Notes under the pieces: model-generated
What the model saw: the letters and a program-made list of their open reading frames with translations, nothing else
Database searches by the model: none
Told to the model about the DNA's origin: nothing
Shown here: one piece after another, positions 8,733 to 18,590 of the stretch
Numbering within the stretch: the stretch's first letter is position 1
Layout: each line of letters opens with the position of its first letter
From: Bacillota bacterium
GTDB lineage: Bacteria; Bacillota; Clostridia; Christensenellales; Aristaeellaceae
Assembly (NCBI GenBank): GCA_029548395.1
Contig: JAKPNM010000013.1
Span: 1-52,771 of the forward strand
Direction: 5' to 3'
Length of the DNA: 52,771 nt
Made by a program: the position numbers and the translations under genes

Positions 8733-8755
8733 CCGCCGGGGGAACTCCCCGGCGG
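8733..8755 (+). terminator. Intercistronic hairpin after the binding-protein gene
   Basis: CCGCCGGGG (8733-8741) and CCCCGGCGG (8747-8755) form a perfect 9-bp stem with a 5-base loop. No T-run follows. It lies between the binding-protein gene and the long operon tail, where it could stabilise the upstream message and reduce downstream transcription. Confidence 0.6.
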
Positions 8756-8781
8756 ACCGGGCGCATCAAGGAGCAATCAGG

Positions 8782-11595
8782 GTGAAGCGCGCACTGTTGA
8801 TCGGGATGGCACTGGTGATCTGCCTGGGATTGCCGGCATTTGCCGGCGCTCTGTCGGAACCTAACTGTCTGTATTCGCCCGCAGAGGACGCCAGTATCGT
8901 GCTGTCTGAACCCATCATTTTGCGCCAGGGTGTCCGGCAATCCCTCCCCTTTGAGATACAAAAACCCGGGCAATACGCGCTGTTGTTCTCTTACAAGCCT
9001 GTCAACGCCGGGATCTTTGACAACCTTGTGCTGCTGGAAATGGGCGATGCCCGCTTTGACACGCCCCTGCCCTTCCTGTGGCAGGACGCCCGGGGTGATA
9101 TGCAGGTTGACGCCTATGGGAATGAACTGTTGCCACGGCGCGAACTATATGAAGGCGTCTCCCAGGCCTATGCCCAGGATTATGCAGCGTCCTCCAGAAG
9201 GGCGTACGCTTTTGATCTGGATGCCGGGCGGCATACGCTGTCCCTGACTGCCCGCAGCCAGGATATTTCGCTTGTATCCATTTGGGCGACGCCCGTCTCC
9301 ACGCCGCCAACTTACCAGGCGTATCTGGCTCAGTTTGAGGGAGTAGCGCTGACAGATCGGCTCATCATCCTGGAAGCAGAACGCTACGCCTATAAAAACG
9401 ACCCTTTCATCCGCGGCGCCCCCATAAACAACACCGCCCTGCACCCCTTTGAAGCCACTGCCCGGCGCATCAACGCCATTGCGGACGCCTCCTTCCGTAT
9501 GCCCGGCCAGCAGGTTATATACCGCTTTGACGTCCCCTGTCCGGGTCTGTACGCCTTGGCATTTGCGTATTGTCAACCGGTCAAGCCGGGGATGCCGGTG
9601 TATTATGACGTGCTGATTGACGGCAGAACGCCTCACCAGGGGCTGCTCAATATTGCCTTTCCCTATACGGGGCTGAATGTCTACCGTCTGTTCCCGGATG
9701 GCGGGCAAAAGCTGGTTTATGTCTATTTGACAGAGGGGCCGCATACCCTGTCCCTCGCAGCCACCGCAGCCCCGGTTGAGCAGTTGGGCCTGCGTCTGCG
9801 AAGCTTGATCCGTCAGATGAACCAGACAACCCTCAGCGTCAAAAAGCTGACCGGCCAGAACAGCGACCTGGCCGGCGCGATTGACACCAACCGCACCTGG
9901 AACATCACGGAATACCTGCCGGGGATCCTGAGCGACCTGCAATCCTGGCAGGATGAGCTCAGCGATGTATATCAACATCTGCGCACCCTCAGCGGCCGGG
10001 AACCCGCCTTTGCCGCTGATCTCCTCCTGGCGGCTGGCAACCTGCGGAAACTTGGCGAGGACCCGCGCAAACTGCCCGGCAGAATTTCATTGCTCAGCGA
10101 TGACGCTTCCTCCGCCGCGCAGCTGACAGCCGCGGTTCTTGCGCGCCTGGATGAGCAAAACCTGAGCCTGGACCGGATCTACCTGTATGACGGGAAGCAG
10201 GAATTGCCCTCCCCGGAGGAGAGTCTTCCGGCCAAGGCGCAGGTGGAGCTCGCCCAATTCCTGCATTCCTTTTCCCCGGAGATGAATCAGGCAGATACAA
10301 GCAGCGGACAGGTTTTACAGGTATGGGTCAACAAACCTTCCCAGTATGTGGAGGTCATGAAGGACCTGGCCATCCGCGGCTTTACCGCGGATACGGGGAT
10401 CCGCGTGGCCTTTTCCATCATGCCCAATGAGGACAAGCTCATCCTGGCCAACGCGTCAGGCACCCATCCGGACCTGGTGCTGGGAACCTCCATCGGCTTG
10501 CCATTCAATTTCGCGGTGCGGGGCATCGCCCACAACCTGCTGGAATATGACGATTTTTGGGACTGGTACGGGCGGGAGTTCAACCTGGAGAGCCTGGTGC
10601 CCTATGCTTATCAGGACGGCATATACGCCGCCTGCGAAACGCTGGACTTCAAGGTGTTGTTTTACCGCGAGGACATCCTCTCATCCCTGGGGCTTGAGGT
10701 GCCGGACACCATGGATCAGGTGCGGGCGATGATGCCCGCCCTGCACCGCAATGCCATGAACTTCAGCCTGCCCCTGTCCAGCGACCGGGAAGGATACAAG
10801 GGGTTCCAGCAGACCACGCCCTTTATCTACCAGAACGGCGGCGATGTCTATTCAAAGGATGGGACGCGGGTTACGCTCAGGGATCCCCGCACCATCGCCG
10901 GCATCCGGGAAATGACCGACCTCTACCAAAAGGACGGGCTGTTGTTGAATGTGCGCAGCTTTTTCAACGCCTTCCGGACCGGCACCATCCCCCTGGGCAT
11001 CTCAGATTATGCCACTTATATCCTGTTGCAAACCACAGCCCCGGAGTTAACCGGCTTATGGAACATCGCGCTGGCGCCCGGCACCCCGGACGGTACCGGT
11101 CAGGTGCTGCGGTACCAGGCAGCGGTTGACAGCGGTGTCATGCTGATGCAGAACGCCGCCATGCCCGAAGCGGCCTACGCCTTTATGAAATGGTGGCTGT
11201 CTGCGCCGACACAGCTGGAATACGCCACTGAACTGCAGCTGAAATTTGGCCCGACCTATAAATGGAACACCGCGAACCTGGCGGCGTTTGAGCAGATGGC
11301 CTACCCGGAAGCCCATAAACAGGTGATCCTGTCCATGTGGCGGGACTGGCAGAAGGAAACCCAGCGGCATATCGCCGTGTACATGGTGGAGCGGGAATTA
11401 AGCAACCTCTGGGGCGCTGTCGCCCGCGACGGCAAGGAATTGCTGCCCGCCATCGATGCCGCGGAAGCGGAAATCAATCGGGAGATGCAGCGGAAGTTGA
11501 TTGAGTTCGGCTACCTTGACAAGGACGGCAGCGTGCTGGTCCCTTACATCAACAACGCGGTGGAAAGCCTGATGGAAAGCAGGAAACAGCCATGA
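8782..11595 (+). CDS. Fused secreted protein: beta-sandwich domains plus sugar-binding domain
   Basis: A 937-residue secreted protein. Residues 1-23 are a signal peptide ([14 protein letters not shown]) with no lipobox. Residues about 30-335 look like two successive beta-rich modules, each with a P-G-x-Y-A-L/A-L-x-F core ([11 protein letters not shown] and [11 protein letters not shown]) and an H-T-L-S-L strand. They are reminiscent of carbohydrate-binding modules. A helical linker spans about 335-490. From about 500 to the end is a solute-binding-protein domain ([52 protein letters not shown]). The GTG start has AAGGAG 7 bases upstream. Large fused binding proteins of this kind are, as I recall, found next to DUF5696 genes in Paenibacillus-like operons, as here. 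It overlaps the next permease gene by 4 bases. Confidence 0.8.
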   Translation: MKRALLIGMALVICLGLPAFAGALSEPNCLYSPAEDASIVLSEPIILRQGVRQSLPFEIQKPGQYALLFSYKPVNAGIFDNLVLLEMGDARFDTPLPFLWQDARGDMQVDAYGNELLPRRELYEGVSQAYAQDYAASSRRAYAFDLDAGRHTLSLTARSQDISLVSIWATPVSTPPTYQAYLAQFEGVALTDRLIILEAERYAYKNDPFIRGAPINNTALHPFEATARRINAIADASFRMPGQQVIYRFDVPCPGLYALAFAYCQPVKPGMPVYYDVLIDGRTPHQGLLNIAFPYTGLNVYRLFPDGGQKLVYVYLTEGPHTLSLAATAAPVEQLGLRLRSLIRQMNQTTLSVKKLTGQNSDLAGAIDTNRTWNITEYLPGILSDLQSWQDELSDVYQHLRTLSGREPAFAADLLLAAGNLRKLGEDPRKLPGRISLLSDDASSAAQLTAAVLARLDEQNLSLDRIYLYDGKQELPSPEESLPAKAQVELAQFLHSFSPEMNQADTSSGQVLQVWVNKPSQYVEVMKDLAIRGFTADTGIRVAFSIMPNEDKLILANASGTHPDLVLGTSIGLPFNFAVRGIAHNLLEYDDFWDWYGREFNLESLVPYAYQDGIYAACETLDFKVLFYREDILSSLGLEVPDTMDQVRAMMPALHRNAMNFSLPLSSDREGYKGFQQTTPFIYQNGGDVYSKDGTRVTLRDPRTIAGIREMTDLYQKDGLLLNVRSFFNAFRTGTIPLGISDYATYILLQTTAPELTGLWNIALAPGTPDGTGQVLRYQAAVDSGVMLMQNAAMPEAAYAFMKWWLSAPTQLEYATELQLKFGPTYKWNTANLAAFEQMAYPEAHKQVILSMWRDWQKETQRHIAVYMVERELSNLWGAVARDGKELLPAIDAAEAEINREMQRKLIEFGYLDKDGSVLVPYINNAVESLMESRKQP

Positions 11596-12536
11596 AAACA
11601 GCAAAACGCATCATCAGGGGAAACAAGGTTTCGGGCCGGTCTTTCCTCGAGCGTCACAGCGTCTTTTTTCTCCAGCTTCCGTTTTTGGCCCTGTTCTTCA
11701 CCTTTATCCTGCTTCCGGTCGTTGTTGCCTTTTTCCTGTCGTTTACGGACTTCAATTCCATTCAGACGCCGCGCTTTATCGGCCTGGACAATTATGTCAA
11801 CCTCTTCACCAAGGACACCGTCTTCATGCGCTACGCGCTGCCCAACACCCTGTCCTTCGCGCTGGTGGTGGGCGTGATGGGATATATCCTGTCCTTTCTG
11901 ATGGCCTGGTCACTGGCCCAGGTGACCAAGGGCTGGCGGACTGTGCTGGCAGTCATCCTGTATTCGCCCTCGCTGACCGGCAGCGCGATGATGGGGGCTG
12001 TATGGCGGGTGGTGTTCAGCGAGGACAAGGTGGGCTATCTCAATGCCTTCCTGCTCAAGCAGGGCTTGATCCAAAGCCCGGTCAACTGGCTGACCAACCC
12101 CCAGACACTGATGATGGTAATGGTGCTGGTTTCCCTGTGGTCCTCCATGGGCATAGGCTTTCTGGCCATGCTGGCGGGGATTCTCAATGTCAACAGGGAA
12201 CTGTACGAAGCGGCGTATATTGACGGGGTAATCAACCGCTGGCAAGAAATCCTTTACATCACCGTCCCCGCCGCCGCGCCACAGATGCTTTTCGGCGCGG
12301 TCATGGCAGTGGTGGGTACCTTCCAGAGCGGCTCCATCGGCGTGGTGCTCTCCGGAGGCCAGAACCCAACCCCGGGCTATGCCGGTCAGCTGCTGGTGAC
12401 CCACATTGAGGATTATGGTTTTTTGCGTTATGAAATGGGCTACGCTGCAGCGGTCTCGGTGGTGCTGCTTTTGATGATTTACGGCATCTCACGGTTAACC
12501 AACCGCCTGTTCGCCGGGGAGGATACAGCGTCATGA
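11592..12536 (+). CDS. ABC-transporter permease, MalF/UgpA type (first pair)
   Basis: An inner-membrane permease of 314 residues with about six transmembrane segments and a short cytoplasmic N-terminus. The cytoplasmic EAA loop, [16 protein letters not shown] followed by VPAA, lies around residues 204-225 and docks the ATPase. It overlaps the genes on both sides by 4 bases (ATGA), so it is translated together with the fused binding protein and the second permease. [22 protein letters not shown] segments near the N-terminus are typical of the CUT1 MalF family. No ATPase gene is present in this operon. Confidence 0.92.
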   Translation: MKTAKRIIRGNKVSGRSFLERHSVFFLQLPFLALFFTFILLPVVVAFFLSFTDFNSIQTPRFIGLDNYVNLFTKDTVFMRYALPNTLSFALVVGVMGYILSFLMAWSLAQVTKGWRTVLAVILYSPSLTGSAMMGAVWRVVFSEDKVGYLNAFLLKQGLIQSPVNWLTNPQTLMMVMVLVSLWSSMGIGFLAMLAGILNVNRELYEAAYIDGVINRWQEILYITVPAAAPQMLFGAVMAVVGTFQSGSIGVVLSGGQNPTPGYAGQLLVTHIEDYGFLRYEMGYAAAVSVVLLLMIYGISRLTNRLFAGEDTAS

Positions 12537-13471
12537 GCAAGCGCAATAAAAATAAAATCCGGATCATCGGCATGAACCCGCAGCGCTTCGACAAGGGGCA
12601 GCTCAAGTTCCTGGGGTACCTGATTCCCCTGGCGCTGGTCATGATGCTGCCCATTGTTTTCATCTTCTTCAACGCGTTCAAGCCCACGGAGGAGCTGTTT
12701 CTCTATCCCCCGCGCTTTATCACCCTGCGGCCCACCCTGCAAAACTTCCGGAACCTGGTGGCAACCTCTGCCAACAAAGCCATCCCGGCCTCCCGTTACC
12801 TGTTCAATTCCCTGCTGTCCACCCTGCTGGTCATGGCGCTCACGCTGCTCATCACCTCCTCGGCCGCCTATGTGATGAGCAAAAAACGCTACCGGCTGAA
12901 AAACATGCTGTTTGAGCTCAACAAGATATCCCTGATGTTCGTTCCGGTTGCTGTAGCGATTCCCCGCTATTTCATCATCACGCGCCTGGGGCTGATTGAC
13001 AGCTTCCTCTCCTCGGTCATCCCGCTTCTGGCGATGCCGGTGGGCCTGTACCTGGTCAAACAGTTCATTGACCAGATTCCCGAAAGCATGGTGGAAGCCG
13101 CGCGCATTGACGGCGCGGGGGATTATGCCATCCTCCGCAGAATCATCATGCCCAACATCACCCCCGCCCTGGCAACGGTAGCCGTGCTGTCCTTCCAGTC
13201 CGCCTGGAACTCAACGGAGGCCTCCGTGTACTACATGCACAACGAGGCCATCAAAAATTTCGCGTACTACCTGACCAGCCTCTCAGCCGGTGGCAACGCC
13301 AGCGATGTGACCAGCGCCCTGACCGGCGGCAGCGCGGCATCCGGCGCTCTGGCGGGAATGGGCATTTCCGCCGCCGGGACACTGATCATGTTTGTTCCCA
13401 ATCTGGTCATGTTTATCTTCCTGCAGTCCAGGGTCATGAATACCATGGCCCATTCGGGGATGAAGTCATGA
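12533..13471 (+). CDS. ABC-transporter permease, MalG/UgpE type (first pair)
   Basis: Partner permease of 312 residues with six predicted membrane segments. The EAA loop reads [20 protein letters not shown] around residue 187. The segment [18 protein letters not shown] after the first membrane helix is characteristic of MalG-type subunits. One stretch ([20 protein letters not shown], about residues 250-270) is a Gly/Ala/Ser-rich periplasmic loop longer than usual between the last helices. The start overlaps the previous stop by 4 bases and the stop overlaps the next start. Confidence 0.92.
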   Translation: MSKRNKNKIRIIGMNPQRFDKGQLKFLGYLIPLALVMMLPIVFIFFNAFKPTEELFLYPPRFITLRPTLQNFRNLVATSANKAIPASRYLFNSLLSTLLVMALTLLITSSAAYVMSKKRYRLKNMLFELNKISLMFVPVAVAIPRYFIITRLGLIDSFLSSVIPLLAMPVGLYLVKQFIDQIPESMVEAARIDGAGDYAILRRIIMPNITPALATVAVLSFQSAWNSTEASVYYMHNEAIKNFAYYLTSLSAGGNASDVTSALTGGSAASGALAGMGISAAGTLIMFVPNLVMFIFLQSRVMNTMAHSGMKS

Positions 13472-15504
13472 TGCGGTTGACGCGGCGCCTTATGCTCCCG
13501 ATAATCGCGTTTGTGTTTCTGGGCTTGACGTTCAGCGCCATGGCCCTGGAATCCACCGCCTATACCTACACCGTGTCCGATGACCGGCGGATGATCCGGA
13601 CGCAGGACGCCTACCTGCCCGGTTCCGTGCTGCTCAGAGAGGCGGGGCTCATGAACCCGGAAGACCTGCATGCCGTCGGGGAATGGCTGTTCATCGCAGA
13701 TACCGGCAACCATCGCATCGTGCGCTATCACCTGAAGACCGGGGATACGCTGATGATCGGGTCGGAGGTTCTCAAAGCGCCCACAGGGGTGTATTCAAGC
13801 CCGGGCGGCGATATCTATGTGGCCGATTACGCGGCTGCGCTCATCCAGGTGTTCAGCCCGGACGGCCGGCATATCAAAAGCATCGGGCAGCCGGAAACGG
13901 CAGCATATGGCAGCAAGGCCTTCAAGCCGCAAAAGCTGGCTGCAGACAGCTTTGGCAACCTGTATGTCACCACTGAGACCAACTATGAGGGCGTGTTGCA
14001 ATATGATCCCCAGGGGCGCTACGCGGGCTTCTTTGGCGCCAACCGGGCCGGCGGGCTCAGCCTCATTGAATGGATACAGGAAACCTTCTTTACCCAGGCG
14101 CAAAAAGAGAAGCTATTTTCGCGCAATCCGCCCCGCATTGTCAACCTTGAAGTTTCAGGGGAAGACCTGGTGTATACGGTCACCCAGCTCAATGAGCGCC
14201 AGGCTCTCAAGAAGCTGAACATGGCCGGGGTCAACATCCTCCACGCGCCGGACTTTATGGGAGAACGCAACTTCGTGGATGTGGCGCTTCTGCCGGGGAA
14301 CTTGATGGTGGCCGTGACAGAAACCGGCGCCATTGTTGAGTATGACGCCCAGGGGCGTTATCTGTTCGGCTTTGGGGGACGCGCTGTCAGTTCGGACCGC
14401 AATGGCCTGACCAGCGTTGTCAGCGCCATCGGCGCGGACGATGAAGGCAATCTCTATCTGTTGGACAAGCAGCGCGGGCTGGTATTGCCCTATCTGCAAA
14501 CCGAATTTGCCAGGCGCGCCCACCAGGGCCTGTCGCTGTACCAGGAAGGGGAATACGCGCAGGCCGCGGAAATATGGCGTGAGTACCTGCGTACCAGCCC
14601 GCGCGCCGCCTTTGTCCACAGGGGATATGGCCTGGCGCTGTGGCAAATGAAAGCCTACGATGAGGCGCGCAGCCACCTGGCGCGGGTCAGGGAAATGAAC
14701 TATCTGTCCGATACCTTCTGGGAACAGCGCAACGCCTGGCTGCAAAAGAACCTCGCCTGCATCCTGATCGCTCTTGTGCTGGCATCGGCGCTGGGCGCGC
14801 TGCTGCGAAAACAGCACCGTAAAACCGGCGTCCTCAAGCCGCTGTCAAATGGGTGGAAGGCCCTCAAAGCCCGGATACCGCTGCTTTCCAACCTGCTGCC
14901 GGTTCGGCGGATGATGCGCCATCCCATCGACACCGCCTACGCCATCAGGCATGAGGGCTCCGGCAGCCCGGCGGCTGCAGGACTTCTGTACCTGATGGCC
15001 CTCCTCGTCTGGGCGCTGGACATGGCCTTCAGCGCCACGCTGTTCAACAACGGCTTGTTCTCCGCCCCCGGCGCCAACCCGATCATCGCCATCACCGCGC
15101 TGATGGTCCCGGGCGCCCTGTTTATTGTGGGCAACTACTATATAAGCTCCATCAACGATGGGAAGGGAAAACTGCGCCACGTCTTTATCACGCTGGCCTA
15201 TGCCCTGGCGCCCTATATCCTCCTGACACCCTTCATTACCCTGCTCACCCATGCGCTGACGCTCAATGAAGCCTTCATCAACAGGTTTCTTCGGATGTTT
15301 TCCGTGGGGTATACGGGCGCGCTGGTCTTTGTCGCCCTCCAGGAAATCCACAGTTTCACCTTCTGGCAGACGATCAAGAACATCTTGCTGACCCTTGCCT
15401 TTGTCATTCTGGCCATCCTGGCCATCATGATCCTGTATATGATGTGGCATGAGCTGATCAGCTTTGTCCTGACCCTGGTGGAGGAGGTGAGCCTGCGTGC
15501 GTAA
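13468..15504 (+). CDS. NHL beta-propeller / TPR / Yip1-domain membrane protein
   Basis: A 678-residue three-part membrane protein of unknown function. After a signal peptide (residues 1-26), about 45-345 carries NHL-type propeller repeats (LFIADTGNHRIVRYHL, DIYVADYAAALIQVFSPDG, GNLYVTTET, GNLYLLDKQRG). About 346-420 has TPR-like helices (LYQEGEYAQAAEIWREYLRT, AYDEARSHLARV). A membrane helix at about 427-447 leads to a C-terminal five-helix Yip1-like domain from about 480 (HPIDTAYAIRHEG). The propeller should face outside. It overlaps the upstream permease by 4 bases and the DUF5696 gene by 8 bases. Fixed placement between permease and DUF5696 suggests a structural or sensing partner of the transporter; that is inference. 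Confidence 0.8.
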   Translation: MMRLTRRLMLPIIAFVFLGLTFSAMALESTAYTYTVSDDRRMIRTQDAYLPGSVLLREAGLMNPEDLHAVGEWLFIADTGNHRIVRYHLKTGDTLMIGSEVLKAPTGVYSSPGGDIYVADYAAALIQVFSPDGRHIKSIGQPETAAYGSKAFKPQKLAADSFGNLYVTTETNYEGVLQYDPQGRYAGFFGANRAGGLSLIEWIQETFFTQAQKEKLFSRNPPRIVNLEVSGEDLVYTVTQLNERQALKKLNMAGVNILHAPDFMGERNFVDVALLPGNLMVAVTETGAIVEYDAQGRYLFGFGGRAVSSDRNGLTSVVSAIGADDEGNLYLLDKQRGLVLPYLQTEFARRAHQGLSLYQEGEYAQAAEIWREYLRTSPRAAFVHRGYGLALWQMKAYDEARSHLARVREMNYLSDTFWEQRNAWLQKNLACILIALVLASALGALLRKQHRKTGVLKPLSNGWKALKARIPLLSNLLPVRRMMRHPIDTAYAIRHEGSGSPAAAGLLYLMALLVWALDMAFSATLFNNGLFSAPGANPIIAITALMVPGALFIVGNYYISSINDGKGKLRHVFITLAYALAPYILLTPFITLLTHALTLNEAFINRFLRMFSVGYTGALVFVALQEIHSFTFWQTIKNILLTLAFVILAILAIMILYMMWHELISFVLTLVEEVSLRA

Positions 15505-17716
15505 ACGTCTGATTTCACTGGGATGCGCCGCAATGATCATCCTGTCCCTGTGCGCCAGCGCGCGCGCCGGGTGGGCGCAGCAGATGGAGACGCGATCAAA
15601 CCGCTATACCCAGCCGGATGCGCCGTATGAGCAGGTAGTTTCCGCCCTGGACACGGAGGGTTTTGAGCTTGTGGCCACAAGCGGCATGGCCCAGCTATGG
15701 CTCAACCGGGAAATGCACACCATCCGCCTGATAGACACCCGCAGCGGCTATGTCTGGGGCGCCATTCCACTTCAGGACGCTCGCAACCTGAACACCTCCT
15801 GGAAAAGCTACGCGGCAGCCATTGTCGCCCTTGAGTGCTTTGACAGCAAGTTCAACGAAAAGCGCTATGGCCTGACAGGCAACGCCGCGGTCACCTACTC
15901 GCTGCAGCCGGACGGGTTTTCCTTTGAGGCCCATTTTGAAGCTCTGGGGATTCGCCTCGCGGGCTATTATATCCTGCGGGACAATGTGCTCACCTGCGGT
16001 CTCGCGCCGGACAGCTTCAGGGAGGAGGGGCAGTACCTGGTCAAGTCCCTGGCGTTTTCACCGTACCTTGGATGTGTGTTCGGGGATGAAACGCCCGGGT
16101 GGTTCCTCCTGCCTGACGGTCCAGGGGCGCTGATGCGTTTCCGGGCCGGCGGCACCTATATCTCCGGGTATGACCAAAGGGTCTATGGCAAAGACCTTGC
16201 CATTGAAACGCTGGAAACGGCGCAGTCCCTCGGGGTCAACCGCCCCGCGGACTACCTGGTCGCGGAAAAACAGGCCAATGTGCCTGTGTACGGCATCGTC
16301 CATGGCGTCGGTCAACACGGCTTGCTGGTTGAAATCGAAGACGGTGAAACCTATGCATCCATCGCCGCAACGCCGGCCGGGCTGGGCAACACCCGCTACA
16401 ACAGCATCATGGCGCGCTTTGAGTACCGTCAAAAGTACAGCAAGGCCACCACACGCTCCGGCGCGGGCTCCCTGGTGCCGCAGGACGACTATAACAGGAT
16501 GACGCCAAAGCTCTCCTATCACCTGTTGACAGGCCCTGCGGCGGATTATGACCAGATGGCGGTCTATTACCGGGGCCTGCTCCTGGATGAGGGCAGGCTG
16601 CTGCCCGGGAAGGAACAGGCCGGCCTGAAGCTGGAGTTTTTGGGCACGGACATCCAAAAGCGAACGCTGCTCAAGACATGGCGGACGTTTACGCATCTGT
16701 CTGATATACCGCCCATGGTGGAAGCCCTGGAAAAGGCCGGCATAGGCCCGCTTCAAGTGGTGTTGCGACAGTTCAGCCATCACAACAAGGCAGGAGAAGG
16801 ATTGTCAAAAGCCTTGGGCAGGGAGCAGGAGCTCAGAGCGCTCCAAACCAGCCTGACTGACCAGGGCCATCTGCTCCTGGTGTACCTTGATCCCGTCCGC
16901 GCCAACAGGGATCAAATCCGCCTGCGCGTCAATGCCGCCAATACCATGGCCAAATCCCCCATCGTCATTCACCGGCTCAACCCGGATCTGGTATACCCGG
17001 AAACCTACTTTTTCCGCCCTGGCACCGTCGCGGACAATGTAGCAGGCCATCAAGCGCGGTTTGCGGGCTTTCCGGCGGCTGTTGACCAACTGGGCTCGCG
17101 CTTTTACGCGGACCATACCACCGGACATATAGTGAACCGGGCGCAGGCACAGCAAGCCTTCTTGAGCCTGCTGTCAGGGCTCTCGAACGATGGAGGGCCT
17201 GCCTTGTACAACCCTGCTTTGCCCGCGTGGTCCCTGGCGATGGCATATTATGATATGCCGCTGACAAACAGCCAGTACCTGTTTGAAGATGACACGGTGC
17301 CCTTCCTGCCCATTGTATTAAAAGGCAGCCTGTCCATGTATGCCCCGCCGCTGAACATTGGCGTATCCAGCCGGGAACGCCTGTTGCGGCTGGTGGAGTA
17401 CGGCGTGTGCCCTTCATTTATGATCACGCAGTCCCAAAGCGACGCGCTGACTAATACGCCGCTGGAGGACTGGTATTCCACGAATTTTTCGGACTGGGAA
17501 CAGCGCATCGCGGGCGCCTGGCAGACAGTAGGCCCGGCGCTTTCCAAGCTTTCCCAATCGCATATCACCGCGCATGAAGTGCTCGAAACAGGCCGGGTGC
17601 GGGTAGCCTATGATAACGGTCTTACTATTCTGATCAACTATACCTCCTCCCCTTGGGTCTGCCGCCAGACCACCGTGGGAGAACTTGATTTTGCCGTCAT
17701 CAGGGAGGGTCAGTAA
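15497..17716 (+). CDS. DUF5696-domain secreted protein
   Basis: A 739-residue secreted protein of a family with no known function. A signal peptide (residues 1-26, ending SARAG) has no clear lipobox. About 55-200 contains a beta-rich N-terminal domain (MHTIRLIDTRSGYVWGAIPL). The hallmark LLPDGPGALMRF with YDQRVYGKDLA lies at about 204-235, and MAYYDMPLTNSQYLFEDDTV plus FLPIVLKGSLSMYAPPLNIG at about 575-620. I recognise these as DUF5696 signatures from memory. The middle (PMVEALEKAGIGPLQVVLRQ, VYLDPVRAN) looks like alternating strand and helix of a barrel and may be an enzyme-like fold. Start: GTG 15497 behind GGAGGAGGTGA. It sits between the Yip1 protein and the second permease pair. Confidence 0.8.
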   Translation: MRKRLISLGCAAMIILSLCASARAGWAQQMETRSNRYTQPDAPYEQVVSALDTEGFELVATSGMAQLWLNREMHTIRLIDTRSGYVWGAIPLQDARNLNTSWKSYAAAIVALECFDSKFNEKRYGLTGNAAVTYSLQPDGFSFEAHFEALGIRLAGYYILRDNVLTCGLAPDSFREEGQYLVKSLAFSPYLGCVFGDETPGWFLLPDGPGALMRFRAGGTYISGYDQRVYGKDLAIETLETAQSLGVNRPADYLVAEKQANVPVYGIVHGVGQHGLLVEIEDGETYASIAATPAGLGNTRYNSIMARFEYRQKYSKATTRSGAGSLVPQDDYNRMTPKLSYHLLTGPAADYDQMAVYYRGLLLDEGRLLPGKEQAGLKLEFLGTDIQKRTLLKTWRTFTHLSDIPPMVEALEKAGIGPLQVVLRQFSHHNKAGEGLSKALGREQELRALQTSLTDQGHLLLVYLDPVRANRDQIRLRVNAANTMAKSPIVIHRLNPDLVYPETYFFRPGTVADNVAGHQARFAGFPAAVDQLGSRFYADHTTGHIVNRAQAQQAFLSLLSGLSNDGGPALYNPALPAWSLAMAYYDMPLTNSQYLFEDDTVPFLPIVLKGSLSMYAPPLNIGVSSRERLLRLVEYGVCPSFMITQSQSDALTNTPLEDWYSTNFSDWEQRIAGAWQTVGPALSKLSQSHITAHEVLETGRVRVAYDNGLTILINYTSSPWVCRQTTVGELDFAVIREGQ

Positions 17717-17717
17717 A

Positions 17718-18590
17718 ATGCGTTCCACCTCTCATCTGGTACGCCGCAGGCGCATGACAGGCCTGGCGTTCTTCTCTCCCTGGCTGGTTGGCTTCCTGCT
17801 GTTGACCCTCTTTCCGCTGGTGTATTCCCTGGTTATCAGCTTTTCGGAGGTGCGCATCAAGGTTTCCGGGACGGAATTGAGCTTTGTCGGGCTCAGCCAT
17901 TACCGCTACGCGCTGCTGCAGGATGCGTCCTTTCCCACCAAGCTCATGGAAAGCATCTTCCTGATTGCGACGGGCCTTCCCATTGTACTGGTATTTTCAC
18001 TCATTATCTCCTTGCTGCTTAACCAGGAATTTCCCGGACGTTCTTTCTACCGCCTGGTTTTTTTCCTGCCCGTCATCATCATGTCAGGTCCAGTGCTTAC
18101 GCAGCTGGTGAACGAGACGGATGCCATGAAGCTCAGGTTGGACAGCGGCATCCTGAGCCAATATCTCCGGATGATCAGTCCGGGCCGCGGACAGGGCAGG
18201 CTGTTCAGCCTGTTCATGGACAACCTGGTACGCACCCTGTGGTTCTCCGGCATCCAGATTCTGGTGTTCCTGGCGGTCCTGCAGAAGATCGACCGCAGCA
18301 TGTATGAAGCTGCTGCCATTGACGGGGCGACCGGCTGGGAAATGTTCTGGCGCATCACCCTGCCCTATCTGCGAAGCACCATCGTCATCAATGCCATTTA
18401 TACCATTGTGGAAATGGGCGCCGTATCCAGCGACCCCACCAATGTCAAAATCATGTCGCACCTGCTGGAGGTCAACCGCCCCTTCTCCTATTCAGCTGCC
18501 ATGTCCTGGATCTACGCCCTGGCCCAGCTGCTGCTGATGGGGCTGGCAACCCTGCTGCTCTTTAAGCGCGAAGGGAGGAGAGCCCAATGA
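17718..18590 (+). CDS. ABC-transporter permease, MalF/UgpA type (second pair)
   Basis: A 290-residue permease with six predicted membrane segments (GLAFFSPWLVGFLLLTLFPL near the N-terminus). The EAA loop is YEAAAIDGATGWEMFWRITL around residue 195. ATG 17718 is chosen, 1 base after the DUF5696 stop, because GGGAGGGT lies just upstream; a longer frame starting at 17685 would overlap DUF5696. It differs clearly from the first MalF-type permease, so the two pairs are not a recent duplication. The loop between helices holds a charged segment (NETDAMKLRLDSGILSQYLR). Confidence 0.9.
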   Translation: MRSTSHLVRRRRMTGLAFFSPWLVGFLLLTLFPLVYSLVISFSEVRIKVSGTELSFVGLSHYRYALLQDASFPTKLMESIFLIATGLPIVLVFSLIISLLLNQEFPGRSFYRLVFFLPVIIMSGPVLTQLVNETDAMKLRLDSGILSQYLRMISPGRGQGRLFSLFMDNLVRTLWFSGIQILVFLAVLQKIDRSMYEAAAIDGATGWEMFWRITLPYLRSTIVINAIYTIVEMGAVSSDPTNVKIMSHLLEVNRPFSYSAAMSWIYALAQLLLMGLATLLLFKREGRRAQ

